Part shown: one piece after another, positions 54,848 to 62,574 of the stretch
Numbering within the stretch: the first letter of the stretch is position 1
Layout of the letters: each line of letters starts with the position of its first letter
Source of the DNA: an uncultured Collinsella sp.
GTDB lineage: Bacteria; Actinomycetota; Coriobacteriia; Coriobacteriales; Coriobacteriaceae
NCBI GenBank assembly: GCA_958427355.1
Contig: CAUACA010000005.1
Span: 1 to 64,000, forward strand
Direction: 5' to 3'
Length of the DNA stretch: 64,000 nucleotides
Translations under genes and position numbers: made by a program
The notes under the pieces: model-generated
What the model saw: only the letters and a program-made list of their open reading frames with translations
What the model was told of the DNA's origin: nothing
Databases searched by the model: none

Positions 54848-54856
54848 ACCCCACGC

Positions 54857-54947
54857 GGAGGGGTGGCAGAGTGGTTGAATGCGGCGGTCTCGAAAACCGT
54901 TTGGCCTGTATAAGGTCACGAGGGTTCGAATCCCTCCTCCTCCGCCA
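54857..54947 (+). tRNA. tRNA-Ser (CGA)
   Basis: A 91 nt serine tRNA with a long variable arm. Loop CTCGAAA gives anticodon CGA. The acceptor stem GGAGGGG pairs with the CCTCCTCC region with discriminator G, and CCA is encoded. Confidence 0.95.
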
Positions 54948-54958
54948 TTTTGCTTGAG

Positions 54959-54986
54959 AAAGCTCCCGGGAATGGGAGCTTTTTTG
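54959..54986 (+). terminator. Terminator after tRNA-Ser (CGA)
   Basis: AAAGCTCCC pairs with GGGAGCTTT and runs into TTTTTTG. Confidence 0.92.
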
Positions 54987-55021
54987 TTATCGGATCCCCT
55001 CTCGGCCGCACATCCCAACCA

Positions 55022-55098
55022 AACATGTACGTCACCCTCCAAAAACGACATTTTTTGACATCTTTGAAGGCTGACGTACACGTTTGGATTGAGCTCAC
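55022..55098 (+). repeat. 77 bp inverted repeat, left copy
   Basis: Its reverse complement occurs at 56209-56285 with 74 of 77 positions identical. The unit starts AACATGTACGTCACCCTCC and ends GGATTGAGCTCAC; it is itself a partial palindrome (CATGTACGTCA against TGACGTACACG). It ends 10 bases after the stop of the endonuclease-like gene. Confidence 0.92.
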
Positions 55099-55108
55099 GG
55101 GAGTGGCA

Positions 55109-56116
55109 CTATTCGGAAGGCGCCTCCTCGTCTCGCATGCCTTTCCAGTTACGGATAAGTGCCTTGCGTAGTTCGTTTTGCTTTCGCTGGTACCCGGTGT
55201 CGGTACAGCGAGGCATGCCGAGTGCTTCGCGAATGTTGTTCATGGCGCGGTGAAAGGCGAGCTGGCTACCGAACTGAGCCGAAGTGAGCGTAACGATTCG
55301 ATATCCCATTTGGGAGAGAACGGCCTCTCGCTCCGCATCTGCCCCCTTGCGCTCGAACTCATCGTGAAAGCCGCCCTTATATTCGATACCGAGCTCCCTG
55401 CGCTTGTAGGTAACGAGCGCATCGATTTTGAGTGTTCGAGCTTTGGCGCAATGCCAGAGACGTTGAGGGATCTCGAGCGGTTTGTTGAGTTCGATACCTC
55501 GGATGCCAACGCCGCCTTCGCTTGTTGGGAGCGAGAGGGCGATTGCCGAAGCGGTCTCCATAGGCGAGGCCGAGTGATCGTAGATGTGTCTGAGCGCGAG
55601 CCGTGCACGTGTGGCACCGGGTTTGCCGGGGTGCCGATCGAGCAGTTCGGTTATTTCATCCTTGGAGGTGGTGGCCGGTTGCTCGGTATAAGGGTCGGCG
55701 GGATTGAGCCCCATGCGATAATCGCCGCAAACTTCATAGCCATATTCGAGGTATTCGATCCCATCCATCCACTCGGCAGCGAGCACGAAGGTGAAGGCTT
55801 CGTCAGTGATGAAAATTCCGGGCGTCAACTCGTCAATATGCTCGTAGGGAAGATTTTGTCCAAGAATGTGGCAAATGACGCCTTTGGTGCGAATTCGCTC
55901 GAATTCGAATACAACCGAGATATCGATAGTCTTGAGCATATCGGACGGAATGCCGCAGTCGGTAAGGGCCTGTCGTATGCGCGCAACGCGTTGCTGGGTG
56001 GAGATGCCTCGTGCGCCTATCTGGTAGTCGTGCCGCGCAAGAGATTGAACCAAATTCTGGGGCACATGATGGACAAGCCATGCGGTTTTATGCGAAATGA
56101 GAACAGGAGTATCCAT
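55109..56116 (-). CDS. Endonuclease-like protein (AbiEi/DUF559-type architecture), copy 2
   Basis: A 335-residue protein of unknown function, related along its length to the protein at 13539-14666. The C-terminal part (about 220-290) looks like a DUF559/Vsr-type nuclease: KIDALV near 231, then GIEYKGGFHDEF near 243-254 and AEREAVLSQMGYRIVTLTSAQ. These give the D...E-x-K-like D232, E245, K247 and H251 positions, so this copy keeps the lysine that copy 1 has replaced by Asn. The middle reads ITDEAFTFVLAAEWMDGIEYLEYGYEVCGDYRMG near 103-136, the AbiEi-antitoxin-like segment. GAGAGG precedes the ATG. It stands alone between 77 bp inverted repeats. No partner gene is adjacent. Activity is inferred from the motif only. 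Confidence 0.7.
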   Translation of the reverse strand: MDTPVLISHKTAWLVHHVPQNLVQSLARHDYQIGARGISTQQRVARIRQALTDCGIPSDMLKTIDISVVFEFERIRTKGVICHILGQNLPYEHIDELTPGIFITDEAFTFVLAAEWMDGIEYLEYGYEVCGDYRMGLNPADPYTEQPATTSKDEITELLDRHPGKPGATRARLALRHIYDHSASPMETASAIALSLPTSEGGVGIRGIELNKPLEIPQRLWHCAKARTLKIDALVTYKRRELGIEYKGGFHDEFERKGADAEREAVLSQMGYRIVTLTSAQFGSQLAFHRAMNNIREALGMPRCTDTGYQRKQNELRKALIRNWKGMRDEEAPSE

Positions 56117-56208
56117 TGAGGGCCTCTCGCTCTGAGCCGGTATCCAACTCTTATGTCCGTTGAAGTGGGGGAATATACCGGATGTGAGTAAATTAACTCA
56201 CTCATGCT

Positions 56209-56285
56209 GTGAGCTCAATCCAAACATGTACGTCAGCCTCCGAAGATGTCAAAAAATGTCGTTTTTGGAGGGTGACGTACATGTT
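56209..56285 (-). repeat. 77 bp inverted repeat, right copy
   Basis: Reverse complement of 55022-55098 with three differences. It lies 92 bases upstream of the endonuclease-like start codon, so the pair encloses that gene and its likely promoter. The rest of this 304-base gap, 56286-56420, holds only the upstream region of the next gene. Confidence 0.92.
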
Positions 56286-56420
56286 TTGGATCCCTGGCAT
56301 TCCAGCAGCGCCACGCCCGCGCCCAGTCCCGACCGTTTGCCGAGCAATAGGGTCGCAATCGGCGCCGAACATGTACTATGTACGGGCATTGTCTAAACCC
56401 GTAACTCAAAGGACCCCATC

Positions 56421-57110
56421 TTGCCCGTTGCCGCCGCTATGATCGTTACCGCACACGCCTCGGATGCCATGGTTGCCATCCCGTTTTGGCTCGAGATGTT
56501 CGCCGTCGTCGCGGCATCGATCTCGGGCGTGTTGGTCGCACGCGAGCACAAACTCGACCTGGTGGGCGCCGTCGCGCTCGCCGTGGTCTGTGGACTGGGC
56601 GGCGGTCTTTTGCGCGATATGACGCTGCAGGTGGGCAACGTCTACATCCTCAACCAACCGATGGCGCTCCCGCTCTCCATCGCCACCGCGGCCATCATCT
56701 ACATCTTCCCGGCAATCGTCGACAAGCCCGAAAAGCTCATTCCCCTGCTCGATATCATCTCGGTGGGTATTTATGCGGCAACCGGCGCAGACAAGGCGCT
56801 GGTCTACGGCTTTGCGCCGGCGGTGTGCATCATGATGGGCTTTTTTACCGCGGTAGGCGGCGGCATGCTGCGAGATGGTTTTATGGGTGTGGTGCCGGGT
56901 ATCTTCCAGCGCACCAACTTCTATGCCATCGCGGCCATCGCCGGATCGGCAAGCTATGTGTGTCTCGTTATGAGCGGCATCATGAGCAATGTCGCCGCAC
57001 TGGTCGTATGTGTCGCGGTGACCATGGGTCTGCGCTGGCTCTCGCTGCGCTTTGACATCAAAAGCCCCACCGAAGAAGACATCGCGCGCTTCTTGCATCG
57101 CAAAAAATAG
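56421..57110 (+). CDS. TRIC/UPF0126-family membrane channel-like protein
   Basis: A membrane protein of about 229 residues with seven hydrophobic segments, of the trimeric intracellular cation channel family (UPF0126). The duplicated glycine-rich loops are visible: LAVVCGLGGGLLRDMTL near 53 and FFTAVGGGMLRDGFMGVVPGIF near 139. The start is taken as TTG at 56421 because AAGGA lies seven bases before it; an ATG six codons later is possible. It may conduct potassium or act as a transporter; the family is poorly characterised in bacteria. Monocistronic. Confidence 0.85.
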   Translation: MPVAAAMIVTAHASDAMVAIPFWLEMFAVVAASISGVLVAREHKLDLVGAVALAVVCGLGGGLLRDMTLQVGNVYILNQPMALPLSIATAAIIYIFPAIVDKPEKLIPLLDIISVGIYAATGADKALVYGFAPAVCIMMGFFTAVGGGMLRDGFMGVVPGIFQRTNFYAIAAIAGSASYVCLVMSGIMSNVAALVVCVAVTMGLRWLSLRFDIKSPTEEDIARFLHRKK

Positions 57111-57215
57111 CTAGCGCGGACTCGTCCCCGAAATGCAACTGAGAGGTTCTTTTAGAGCGCCCGCGCGTTGGGTACCCTGTTAGATACATGTCGAGTATCT
57201 AACGAAGGATTCACT

Positions 57216-58361
57216 ATGCCTTGCAACCTAGAACCGTCGTCCCGGCGCCGTAAAGCGCAGGCCCGCATCGCCCTCCTATTCGCACTGATCGCGCTTGCGC
57301 TGACCGTACTTCCCACGACGTCGTTCGCCGGTACAGACACCGCGGGCAACGTGCTCGCAACCGAGGTTGACTCAAATCCGTCCGGCGTCGAGGGCGACCT
57401 GTACTGGGCCGGCCAAAGCCTTAACCTAGACGACGCTTCCATCGGCCGCGATATTATCGCGGCGGGCGAGAGCCTGTCGATTCGCGACTGCACTGCAGGC
57501 GGCGCCATTCGCCTGGCGGCGCGCACCATCGATATCTCAAAAACCGCAATTGATGGAAGCGTAACGGTAGCTGGCCAGCACGTTGTGCTCAACACTGGTA
57601 GCACCGCTAACTGTTTTTACGCGATGGGTGAGACTGTTGCCCTACGAGGCTCCGCCAGGTCGGCAGCGCTTGCGGGCAACACGGTGACCATCGATGGCAC
57701 CGTCGAGGGCGATGTCGAGGTTTGGGCCGACAAGCTCATCCTGGGCAAGAACGCCCACATCACCGGCACCGTGAACGCACACGTCTCCGAGGACCCTGAG
57801 CGCGCCGCGGGAGCCGAGGTCGGCGCGCTCAAGATCGACCGCACCGAAAACGAGGATACTTCCACCGTTAACGATGTCATCGGCGGCACCGTCGCCGCGG
57901 CGCTTTCCACCTGCTTTGTCGCCCTGCTACTCGAGCTCGTCTTTCCGCGCGCGACCGCCAGCGCCGCCGGCATGCTCCACCAGCGCCCCACGCCCCTGTG
58001 GGTGAGCGGTCTTCTGGGCACGATTGCTATCGTCCCCGCCGTCCTACTGCTGATTATCTCCATCGCTGGTCTATCGCTTGCCGGAGCCCTCATGTGCGGC
58101 GTTATCGGCATCGCATTGGTGTCGAACGCCTTTGCGGGGTGCGCGATCGCCCGCATGGTCGGACACAGCCAAAACCGCTACGCCATGGCAGCCGTGGGTG
58201 GCATCGCCGCAGGCGCCCTCACAGGGCTTCCCCTCGTAGGCGGCTTCATCAGCGGCGTGGCCCTTGTCTTTATGCTCGGCTACATCATCCAGATCATCTG
58301 GCGCAACGCCCGCCTCAAGCCGCAGCAGCCGACTAACACGCCGGGACTCCCCACCGCTTAG
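57216..58361 (+). CDS. Bactofilin-like exported/membrane protein
   Basis: A 381-residue protein. The N-terminus has basic residues (SSRRRKAQAR) and a hydrophobic segment IALLFALIALALTVLPTTSFAG that looks like a signal peptide. Residues about 60-185 form repeated short beta units (DLYWAGQSLNLDDASIGRDIIAAGESLSI, GNTVTIDGTVEGDVEVWADKLILGKNAHITGTV), as in polymer-forming bactofilin-type beta-helices. The C-terminal 170 residues hold about four hydrophobic segments (AALSTCFVALLLELVF and others). It may organise envelope components; the role is unknown. GAAGGA precedes the ATG. It follows the TRIC-like gene by about 105 bases. Confidence 0.7.
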   Translation: MPCNLEPSSRRRKAQARIALLFALIALALTVLPTTSFAGTDTAGNVLATEVDSNPSGVEGDLYWAGQSLNLDDASIGRDIIAAGESLSIRDCTAGGAIRLAARTIDISKTAIDGSVTVAGQHVVLNTGSTANCFYAMGETVALRGSARSAALAGNTVTIDGTVEGDVEVWADKLILGKNAHITGTVNAHVSEDPERAAGAEVGALKIDRTENEDTSTVNDVIGGTVAAALSTCFVALLLELVFPRATASAAGMLHQRPTPLWVSGLLGTIAIVPAVLLLIISIAGLSLAGALMCGVIGIALVSNAFAGCAIARMVGHSQNRYAMAAVGGIAAGALTGLPLVGGFISGVALVFMLGYIIQIIWRNARLKPQQPTNTPGLPTA

Positions 58362-58368
58362 CAGCTAA

Positions 58369-58401
58369 CCGCCACAAAGATGCCAAGCACCTTTGTGGCG
58401 G
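58369..58401 (+). repeat. Hairpin of the 'CACAAAGG' family, possible terminator
   Basis: CCGCCACAAAG pairs perfectly with CTTTGTGGCGG over an 11 nt loop, 8 bases after the stop of the bactofilin-like gene. The arms resemble the hairpins at 18343 and 19029. Confidence 0.6.
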
Positions 58402-58425
58402 CGCAAACGAACCTGCCCCCTGCAC

Positions 58426-58461
58426 CAAAAAGGGCACCGACCATTGCGGTCGGCGCCCTTT
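58426..58461 (-). terminator. Terminator of typA
   Basis: AAGGGCGCCGACC pairs with GGTCGGTGCCCTT and is followed by TTTT on the minus strand. Confidence 0.88.
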
Positions 58462-58488
58462 CTTGTTAATCGCTATAAAGCTCAGCGC

Positions 58489-60327
58489 TTATTTGTTGAC
58501 CTGGCCGGCGCGGACGGCTGCCTTCTTGCGGTCGGTGGCGTTGAGCAGACGCTTGCGCAGGCGGATGTTCTTGGGAGTGATCTCGACCAGCTCGTCATCG
58601 GCGATGTACTCCAGCGCCTCCTCCAGCGAGAAGGTGCGGGGCGGCACCAGCTGAACGGAGATATCGGAGGTCGAGGAACGCTGGTTGCCCAGGTTCTTGG
58701 TACGCGCGATGTTGACGACCATGTCGCCGGCCTTGCTGCGCTCGCCCACGATCATGCCCTCATAGCACTCGGTGCCCGGCTCAACAAACAGCTGGCCGCG
58801 CTCCTGCAGCGTACCCAGAGCATAGGCAACGGCCTTCTCGGTGGTCATAGAGATCATGGCGCCGTTCTGACGGTTGCCGATCTCGCCGGCGTAAGGACCA
58901 TACTCCAGGAAGGTGTGGTAGAACACGCCCTCGCCGTGGGTGACGTTCATGATGCGGTTCTTAAGACCCATGATGCCGCGGGTCGGGATCTTAAACTCGA
59001 GGTGCGTCACGATGCCCGAGGTGTCCATGCTCGTCATGATGCCGCCGGAGGTACCGAAGACCTCAACGACCTTGCCCGAGTACTCGTCCGGGCACTCGAC
59101 GACGGCCTGCTCGACAGGCTCCATCTTGTTGCCGTTCTCGTCCTTCTTAAACAGAACGCGGGGACGGCCGACCTGGAACTCAAAGCCCTCGCGGCGCATG
59201 GACTCCATCAGGACGGACAGGTGCAGGATGCCGCGGCCCGAGACCTCGACGCCGCTCTTGTCCTCGAGCTCCTCGATCTTCATGGTCACGTTGTTCTCGG
59301 CCTCGTTGAACAGGCGCTCCTTAAGCTGACGGGCGCCCACGATGTCGCCATCGCGGCCGACGAGCGGGGAGGTCGAGGCCTCAAAGACGATGGACAGGGT
59401 CGGCGGGTCGATCTCGATGGGCTCGAGCTCGACGGGGTTCTCGGGGTCGGTGTAAACATCGCCGATATCGGTGCGGTCAATACCCACGACAGCAGCGATA
59501 TCGCCGGCGCCGACTTCCTGGCACTCGGTACGGCCCAGGTAGTCGAAGGTAAAGAGCTGCTTGACGGTAGCGGTGGCACTGGAGCCATCGTTCTTCACAA
59601 CCAAGATCTGGTCGCCCTGGTGGATGGTGCCGGAGTACACGCGGCCGATACCGATACGGCCAACGAAGTTGGAGTGGTCGATAGTCACGCACTGCATGGC
59701 CAGCGGGGCGTTCTCGTCAACCTCGGGCGCGGGCATGTCGTCGATGATCATGTCGAGCAGCGGATACATGTCCATGTTGCCGTCGTTGGGGTCAAGGCGG
59801 GCAAAGCCATTCATGGCGCTAGCGTAGACCACGTGCTCCATGGCGAACTCAAGCTGGTCGTCGGTGGCGCCCAGGTCGGCCATGAGGTCCAGGCAGTCGT
59901 TGTAGGCCTTCTCGGGGTTAGCACCCGGACGGTCGATCTTGTTGATGACGATCATGATTTTAAGGCCGGTGTCGATAGCGTGACGCAGCACGAAGCGGGT
60001 CTGGGGCATGGGGCCCTCAAAAGCGTCGACCAGCAGCAGGGCGCCGTCGGCCATACGCAGCACGCGCTCGACCTCGCCACCAAAGTCGGCGTGGCCCGGG
60101 GTGTCGATGACGTTGATCTTAACGTCCTTGTACTCGATAGAGATGTTCTTGGCGAGAATCGTAATGCCGCGCTCACGCTCCTGGTCGTTGGAATCCAGGA
60201 CGCGGTCCTCGACCTGCTGGTTGGCACGGAAGGCGTCCGTGGCACGCAGGAGCTTGTCGACCATCGTCGTCTTGCCGTGGTCGACGTGAGCGATGATGGC
60301 GATGTTCCTCAGATTGTCTACGCGCAT
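58489..60327 (-). CDS. typA: Ribosome-associated GTPase TypA/BipA
   Basis: A translational GTPase of 612 residues that helps 50S assembly and stress adaptation. G1 IAHVDHGKTTMVDKLLR near 12, effector region RERGITILAKNISI near 51, G3 VIDTPGHADFGGEVER near 73 and G4 VINKIDRPGANPEK near 127. EF-G-like domains II, III and V follow, and the C-terminal TypA-specific domain contains GKVVEVFGTSGGIM and KNIRLRKRLLNATDRKKAAVR. Length is standard. It has its own gap and terminator. Confidence 0.97.
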   Translation of the reverse strand: MRVDNLRNIAIIAHVDHGKTTMVDKLLRATDAFRANQQVEDRVLDSNDQERERGITILAKNISIEYKDVKINVIDTPGHADFGGEVERVLRMADGALLLVDAFEGPMPQTRFVLRHAIDTGLKIMIVINKIDRPGANPEKAYNDCLDLMADLGATDDQLEFAMEHVVYASAMNGFARLDPNDGNMDMYPLLDMIIDDMPAPEVDENAPLAMQCVTIDHSNFVGRIGIGRVYSGTIHQGDQILVVKNDGSSATATVKQLFTFDYLGRTECQEVGAGDIAAVVGIDRTDIGDVYTDPENPVELEPIEIDPPTLSIVFEASTSPLVGRDGDIVGARQLKERLFNEAENNVTMKIEELEDKSGVEVSGRGILHLSVLMESMRREGFEFQVGRPRVLFKKDENGNKMEPVEQAVVECPDEYSGKVVEVFGTSGGIMTSMDTSGIVTHLEFKIPTRGIMGLKNRIMNVTHGEGVFYHTFLEYGPYAGEIGNRQNGAMISMTTEKAVAYALGTLQERGQLFVEPGTECYEGMIVGERSKAGDMVVNIARTKNLGNQRSSTSDISVQLVPPRTFSLEEALEYIADDELVEITPKNIRLRKRLLNATDRKKAAVRAGQVNK

Positions 60328-60444
60328 GTAGTTCCCCTATCTTCTATCTATATACAACCGGCACGCGTATGCGACCCACCCAGCAATGCAACGCTCGGCG
60401 GGAATATTGAGCCTTTTACCGAAAACTCGTTTATTTTAGCGATT

Positions 60445-60894
60445 TTAGATGAGAGGGGTTTCCTCACCTGCAGGTTCAGGGTCGCTCCACATAAAACCAT
60501 CGCCGGCGCCCATGCCCTCATACAGCACATATGCCGAAAAACCGCTCTCGAGCGTGGTTTCGAAGAAGCTCACGAGCAGAGCATCGTGATAGCCGCCGTC
60601 AATCTCGACGCAGCCGGTGTAGCCGATGGCATAGCGGGCGATACGGCCCAGGCCCTCGTCCTTAAGACCCATCTTGTGCTCGGAAATAAAGTTGGTGGCC
60701 GCCTCCAGGCACGCCTCTTCGCCGTCCTCGTCGAGCGCCGCCAGATATCGGTTGGAAGCAGCGTCCTCAATCGCCACAACTACGCCCGGATTCTCGCCGG
60801 CGGCAAGGTCGTCCAAGAACGCACCAATCAGGTCACACACCATGGCGTCGAGCTCGGCGGAGACGTTACCGGCGTCCTGCATATCCTGTGCCAT
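60445..60894 (-). CDS. Conserved small protein of unknown function
   Basis: A 149-residue acidic cytosolic protein that I cannot assign. It has no hydrophobic segment. Features are DLIGAFLDDLAAGENPGVVVAIEDAASNRYLAALDEDGEEACLEAA in the first half and RYAIGYTGCVEIDGGYHDALLVSFFE in the second. Codon use looks like the neighbours. It lies 118 bases upstream of typA and about 30 bases after the next small gene, so the three and the BFN nuclease may form one operon. Confidence 0.65.
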   Translation of the reverse strand: MAQDMQDAGNVSAELDAMVCDLIGAFLDDLAAGENPGVVVAIEDAASNRYLAALDEDGEEACLEAATNFISEHKMGLKDEGLGRIARYAIGYTGCVEIDGGYHDALLVSFFETTLESGFSAYVLYEGMGAGDGFMWSDPEPAGEETPLI

Positions 60895-60924
60895 CTTTAG
60901 ACCTTCCCATCGAGTCTGGCGTCG

Positions 60925-61314
60925 TTACAGTTCCTGTGCCTCGGCGGCGATCCTGGCGGCAGCGTCGCGGGCGCGCATCATATCCATCGCGCGCTTGTCG
61001 AGCACCTTGATCTGACTGGTCAGCATTACCGCGTCGACCACACCCCAGATCACCAGGCCCGTAGAGATCGAAAACCCAAGCGCACCAACTGTACCACGAA
61101 GGCGCGAGCAGATTGCCGCGACAAGGGCGGAGATGACAACCATCTTGATAAACGAGCCGCGGCGTTCGCGAAGCGTGCGGGCCTGCGTCACATAGGCAAT
61201 GCGCGCCGCCTCAGAAGCCTCAGAGCGCATCTGGGCCTCGCGCGCGATAGCCGCTGCCTCGGCCGACATGCCGCCGGCCATCAGCGAACGCTCCACAACC
61301 TGGCCGCCCCGCAT
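60925..61314 (-). CDS. Small membrane protein of unknown function
   Basis: A 129-residue protein. The N-terminal 50 residues are alanine-rich and helical with charged residues (SAEAAAIAREAQMRSEASEAARIAYVTQARTLRERRG), then two hydrophobic stretches (IKMVVISALVAAICSRLRG and VGALGFSISTGLVIWGVVDAVML) and another charged helix (RAMDMMRARDAAARIAAEAQEL). It starts one base after the BFN gene stop, so the two are coupled. No function can be named. Confidence 0.6.
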   Translation of the reverse strand: MRGGQVVERSLMAGGMSAEAAAIAREAQMRSEASEAARIAYVTQARTLRERRGSFIKMVVISALVAAICSRLRGTVGALGFSISTGLVIWGVVDAVMLTSQIKVLDKRAMDMMRARDAAARIAAEAQEL

Positions 61315-61815
61315 TTAGAAATCATCAGGGGAGAGCGTATGGACGAACTCGTCGAACTTCTCGAACTCCTGCTCGTCGTCAACTTCCTCGGCATGGGCAG
61401 AAACGGTGCCCAGGCGATTCATGATGTCGTCCTCCACAAACATGGGGGCATTGCTGCGCACGGCAAGGGCAATGGCATCACTGGGGCGGGCGTCAATCTT
61501 GAGCTCGTCACCATCGGCCAGTACGACGATCGTCGCGTAGAACACCGGCGGCTCGGCGCGAACGATCTCGATGCGCTCGAGCTTGGCGCCCAGGGCGCTA
61601 ACAGTATCGAGCAGCAGGTCATGGGTAATCGGGCGCTCGGCGCGACCGCTATCGATGCCGCGGCTGATGGCAGCAGCTTCAAACGAACCAGTCTGAATGG
61701 AAAGGGAGCGCAGTGGCGCGGGCGAGTCCGATTTGCTGCAGCGCTCGCGAAGCACGATAAGCGATGGCACGGGACCGGCGGCCATGACGATGGTCTCTAT
61801 GTCGACACGAACCAT
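61315..61815 (-). CDS. Bifunctional nuclease (BFN/DUF151) family protein
   Basis: A 166-residue protein of the BFN family, named after plant proteins with RNase and DNase activity; the bacterial role is uncertain. The signature DARPSDAIALAVRSNAPMFVEDDIM near 108-132 is clear, with PITHDLLLDTVSALGAKLERIEIV near 62 before it. A C-terminal acidic tail (EEVDDEQEFEKFDEF) follows. The ATG at 61815 lies behind GGAGG. Confidence 0.88.
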   Translation of the reverse strand: MVRVDIETIVMAAGPVPSLIVLRERCSKSDSPAPLRSLSIQTGSFEAAAISRGIDSGRAERPITHDLLLDTVSALGAKLERIEIVRAEPPVFYATIVVLADGDELKIDARPSDAIALAVRSNAPMFVEDDIMNRLGTVSAHAEEVDDEQEFEKFDEFVHTLSPDDF

Positions 61816-61930
61816 GGAACACCTCCGGTACGTAGCGGTTAACACGCGGCAGCTCGACCGCATTGAATAGCTATACTACCCAAACTTTCGCACAGCACAC
61901 AAAACCAAAATGAGATTTATCGCAGACAAG

Positions 61931-61962
61931 AAAAAAGCCCCGAGGCAACGCCCCAGGGCTCT
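61931..61962 (-). terminator. Terminator of the tRNA-Ile/Ala/Ile cluster
   Basis: AGCCCTGGGGC folds back on the GGGGCT side and is followed by TTTTTT on the minus strand, 13 bases after the last tRNA. Confidence 0.8.
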
Positions 61963-61974
61963 TCACAGTTTTGA

Positions 61975-62051
61975 TGGTGGACCTGACAAGATTCGAACTT
62001 GTGACCTCCCGGTTATCAGCCGGACGCTCTAACCAACTGAGCTACAGGTCC
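61975..62051 (-). tRNA. tRNA-Ile (GAT), copy 1
   Basis: A 77 nt cloverleaf with anticodon GAT in CCGGCTGATAACCGG, acceptor GGACCTG/CAGGTCC, discriminator A and encoded CCA. It is identical to the gene at 62199-62275. Confidence 0.96.
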
Positions 62052-62055
62052 ATCA

Positions 62056-62131
62056 TGGTGGAGGTTAGGGGGATCGAACCCCTGACCTCAGGCTTGCAAA
62101 GCCCGCGCTCTCCCAGCTGAGCTAAACCCCC
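62056..62131 (-). tRNA. tRNA-Ala (TGC)
   Basis: A 76 nt cloverleaf; anticodon TGC in GGGCTTTGCAAGCCT, acceptor GGGGGTT with AACCTCC (one G-U pair) and encoded CCA. Four bases separate it from tRNA-Ile copy 1. Confidence 0.96.
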
Positions 62132-62142
62132 ACGGAGACAGT

Positions 62143-62187
62143 AATAAACACCCCAGCGGCGACTCGGCTCTCGCTGGGGTGTTTATT
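62143..62187 (-). terminator. Strong hairpin between tRNA-Ile copy 2 and tRNA-Ala
   Basis: Perfect 15 bp stem AATAAACACCCCAGC/GCTGGGGTGTTTATT with a 15 nt loop, 11 bases from each tRNA. On the minus strand the 3' arm ends TTTATTAC, a weak U-tract. It may be a terminator or a processing stem. Confidence 0.6.
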
Positions 62188-62198
62188 GCGAAAGAAAG

Positions 62199-62275
62199 TG
62201 GTGGACCTGACAAGATTCGAACTTGTGACCTCCCGGTTATCAGCCGGACGCTCTAACCAACTGAGCTACAGGTCC
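62199..62275 (-). tRNA. tRNA-Ile (GAT), copy 2
   Basis: Identical in all 77 bases to the copy at 61975-62051, including the encoded CCA. It is the first tRNA of the cluster in transcription order, about 230 bases beyond the gyrA terminator. Confidence 0.96.
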
Positions 62276-62346
62276 ATCGCGCAAGGGATATATTAGACGA
62301 GTCGTTACGCGCGCGTCAACAACTTTTTTGAAAATCTTTGGGAGGG

Positions 62347-62484
62347 GTTCGCCCCGGCCGCATGGCGGCACATGAAGTCGCCTGCTCGGACAGTCCTGGC
62401 TCGCACGGAGAGCACATTAAGTGCTCTCCGGCTCGTGCGGAACTCGCGATCGACTTCTTGTGCCGCCATGCGGCCGGGGCGAAC
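62347..62484. repeat. 138 bp nested palindrome downstream of gyrA
   Basis: Perfect 26 bp outer arms (62347-62372 and 62459-62484, GTTCGCCCCGGCCGCATGGC outward), a second pair GAAGTCG/CGACTTC and a central hairpin GGAGAGCAC/GTGCTCTCC (62407-62429). It fills most of the 298-base gap between the tRNAs and gyrA. Confidence 0.85.
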
Positions 62485-62501
62485 GCGGGTCCAAGATTGT
62501 C

Positions 62502-62534
62502 AAAAAAGCGGTCGGCGCGCAGTGCGCCGACCGC
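62502..62534 (-). terminator. Terminator of gyrA
   Basis: GCGGTCGGCGC pairs with GCGCCGACCGC over a 5 nt loop and is followed by TTTTTT on the minus strand. Confidence 0.93.
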
Positions 62535-62574
62535 CGATATATGGGGTCTGATAATTTTTACCAGCTAGGGCCTC

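Noticed and set aside
58393..60900. 835-codon plus-strand open frame opposite typA
   Set aside because: Antisense to typA and a small gene; valine/leucine/histidine rich with no domain.
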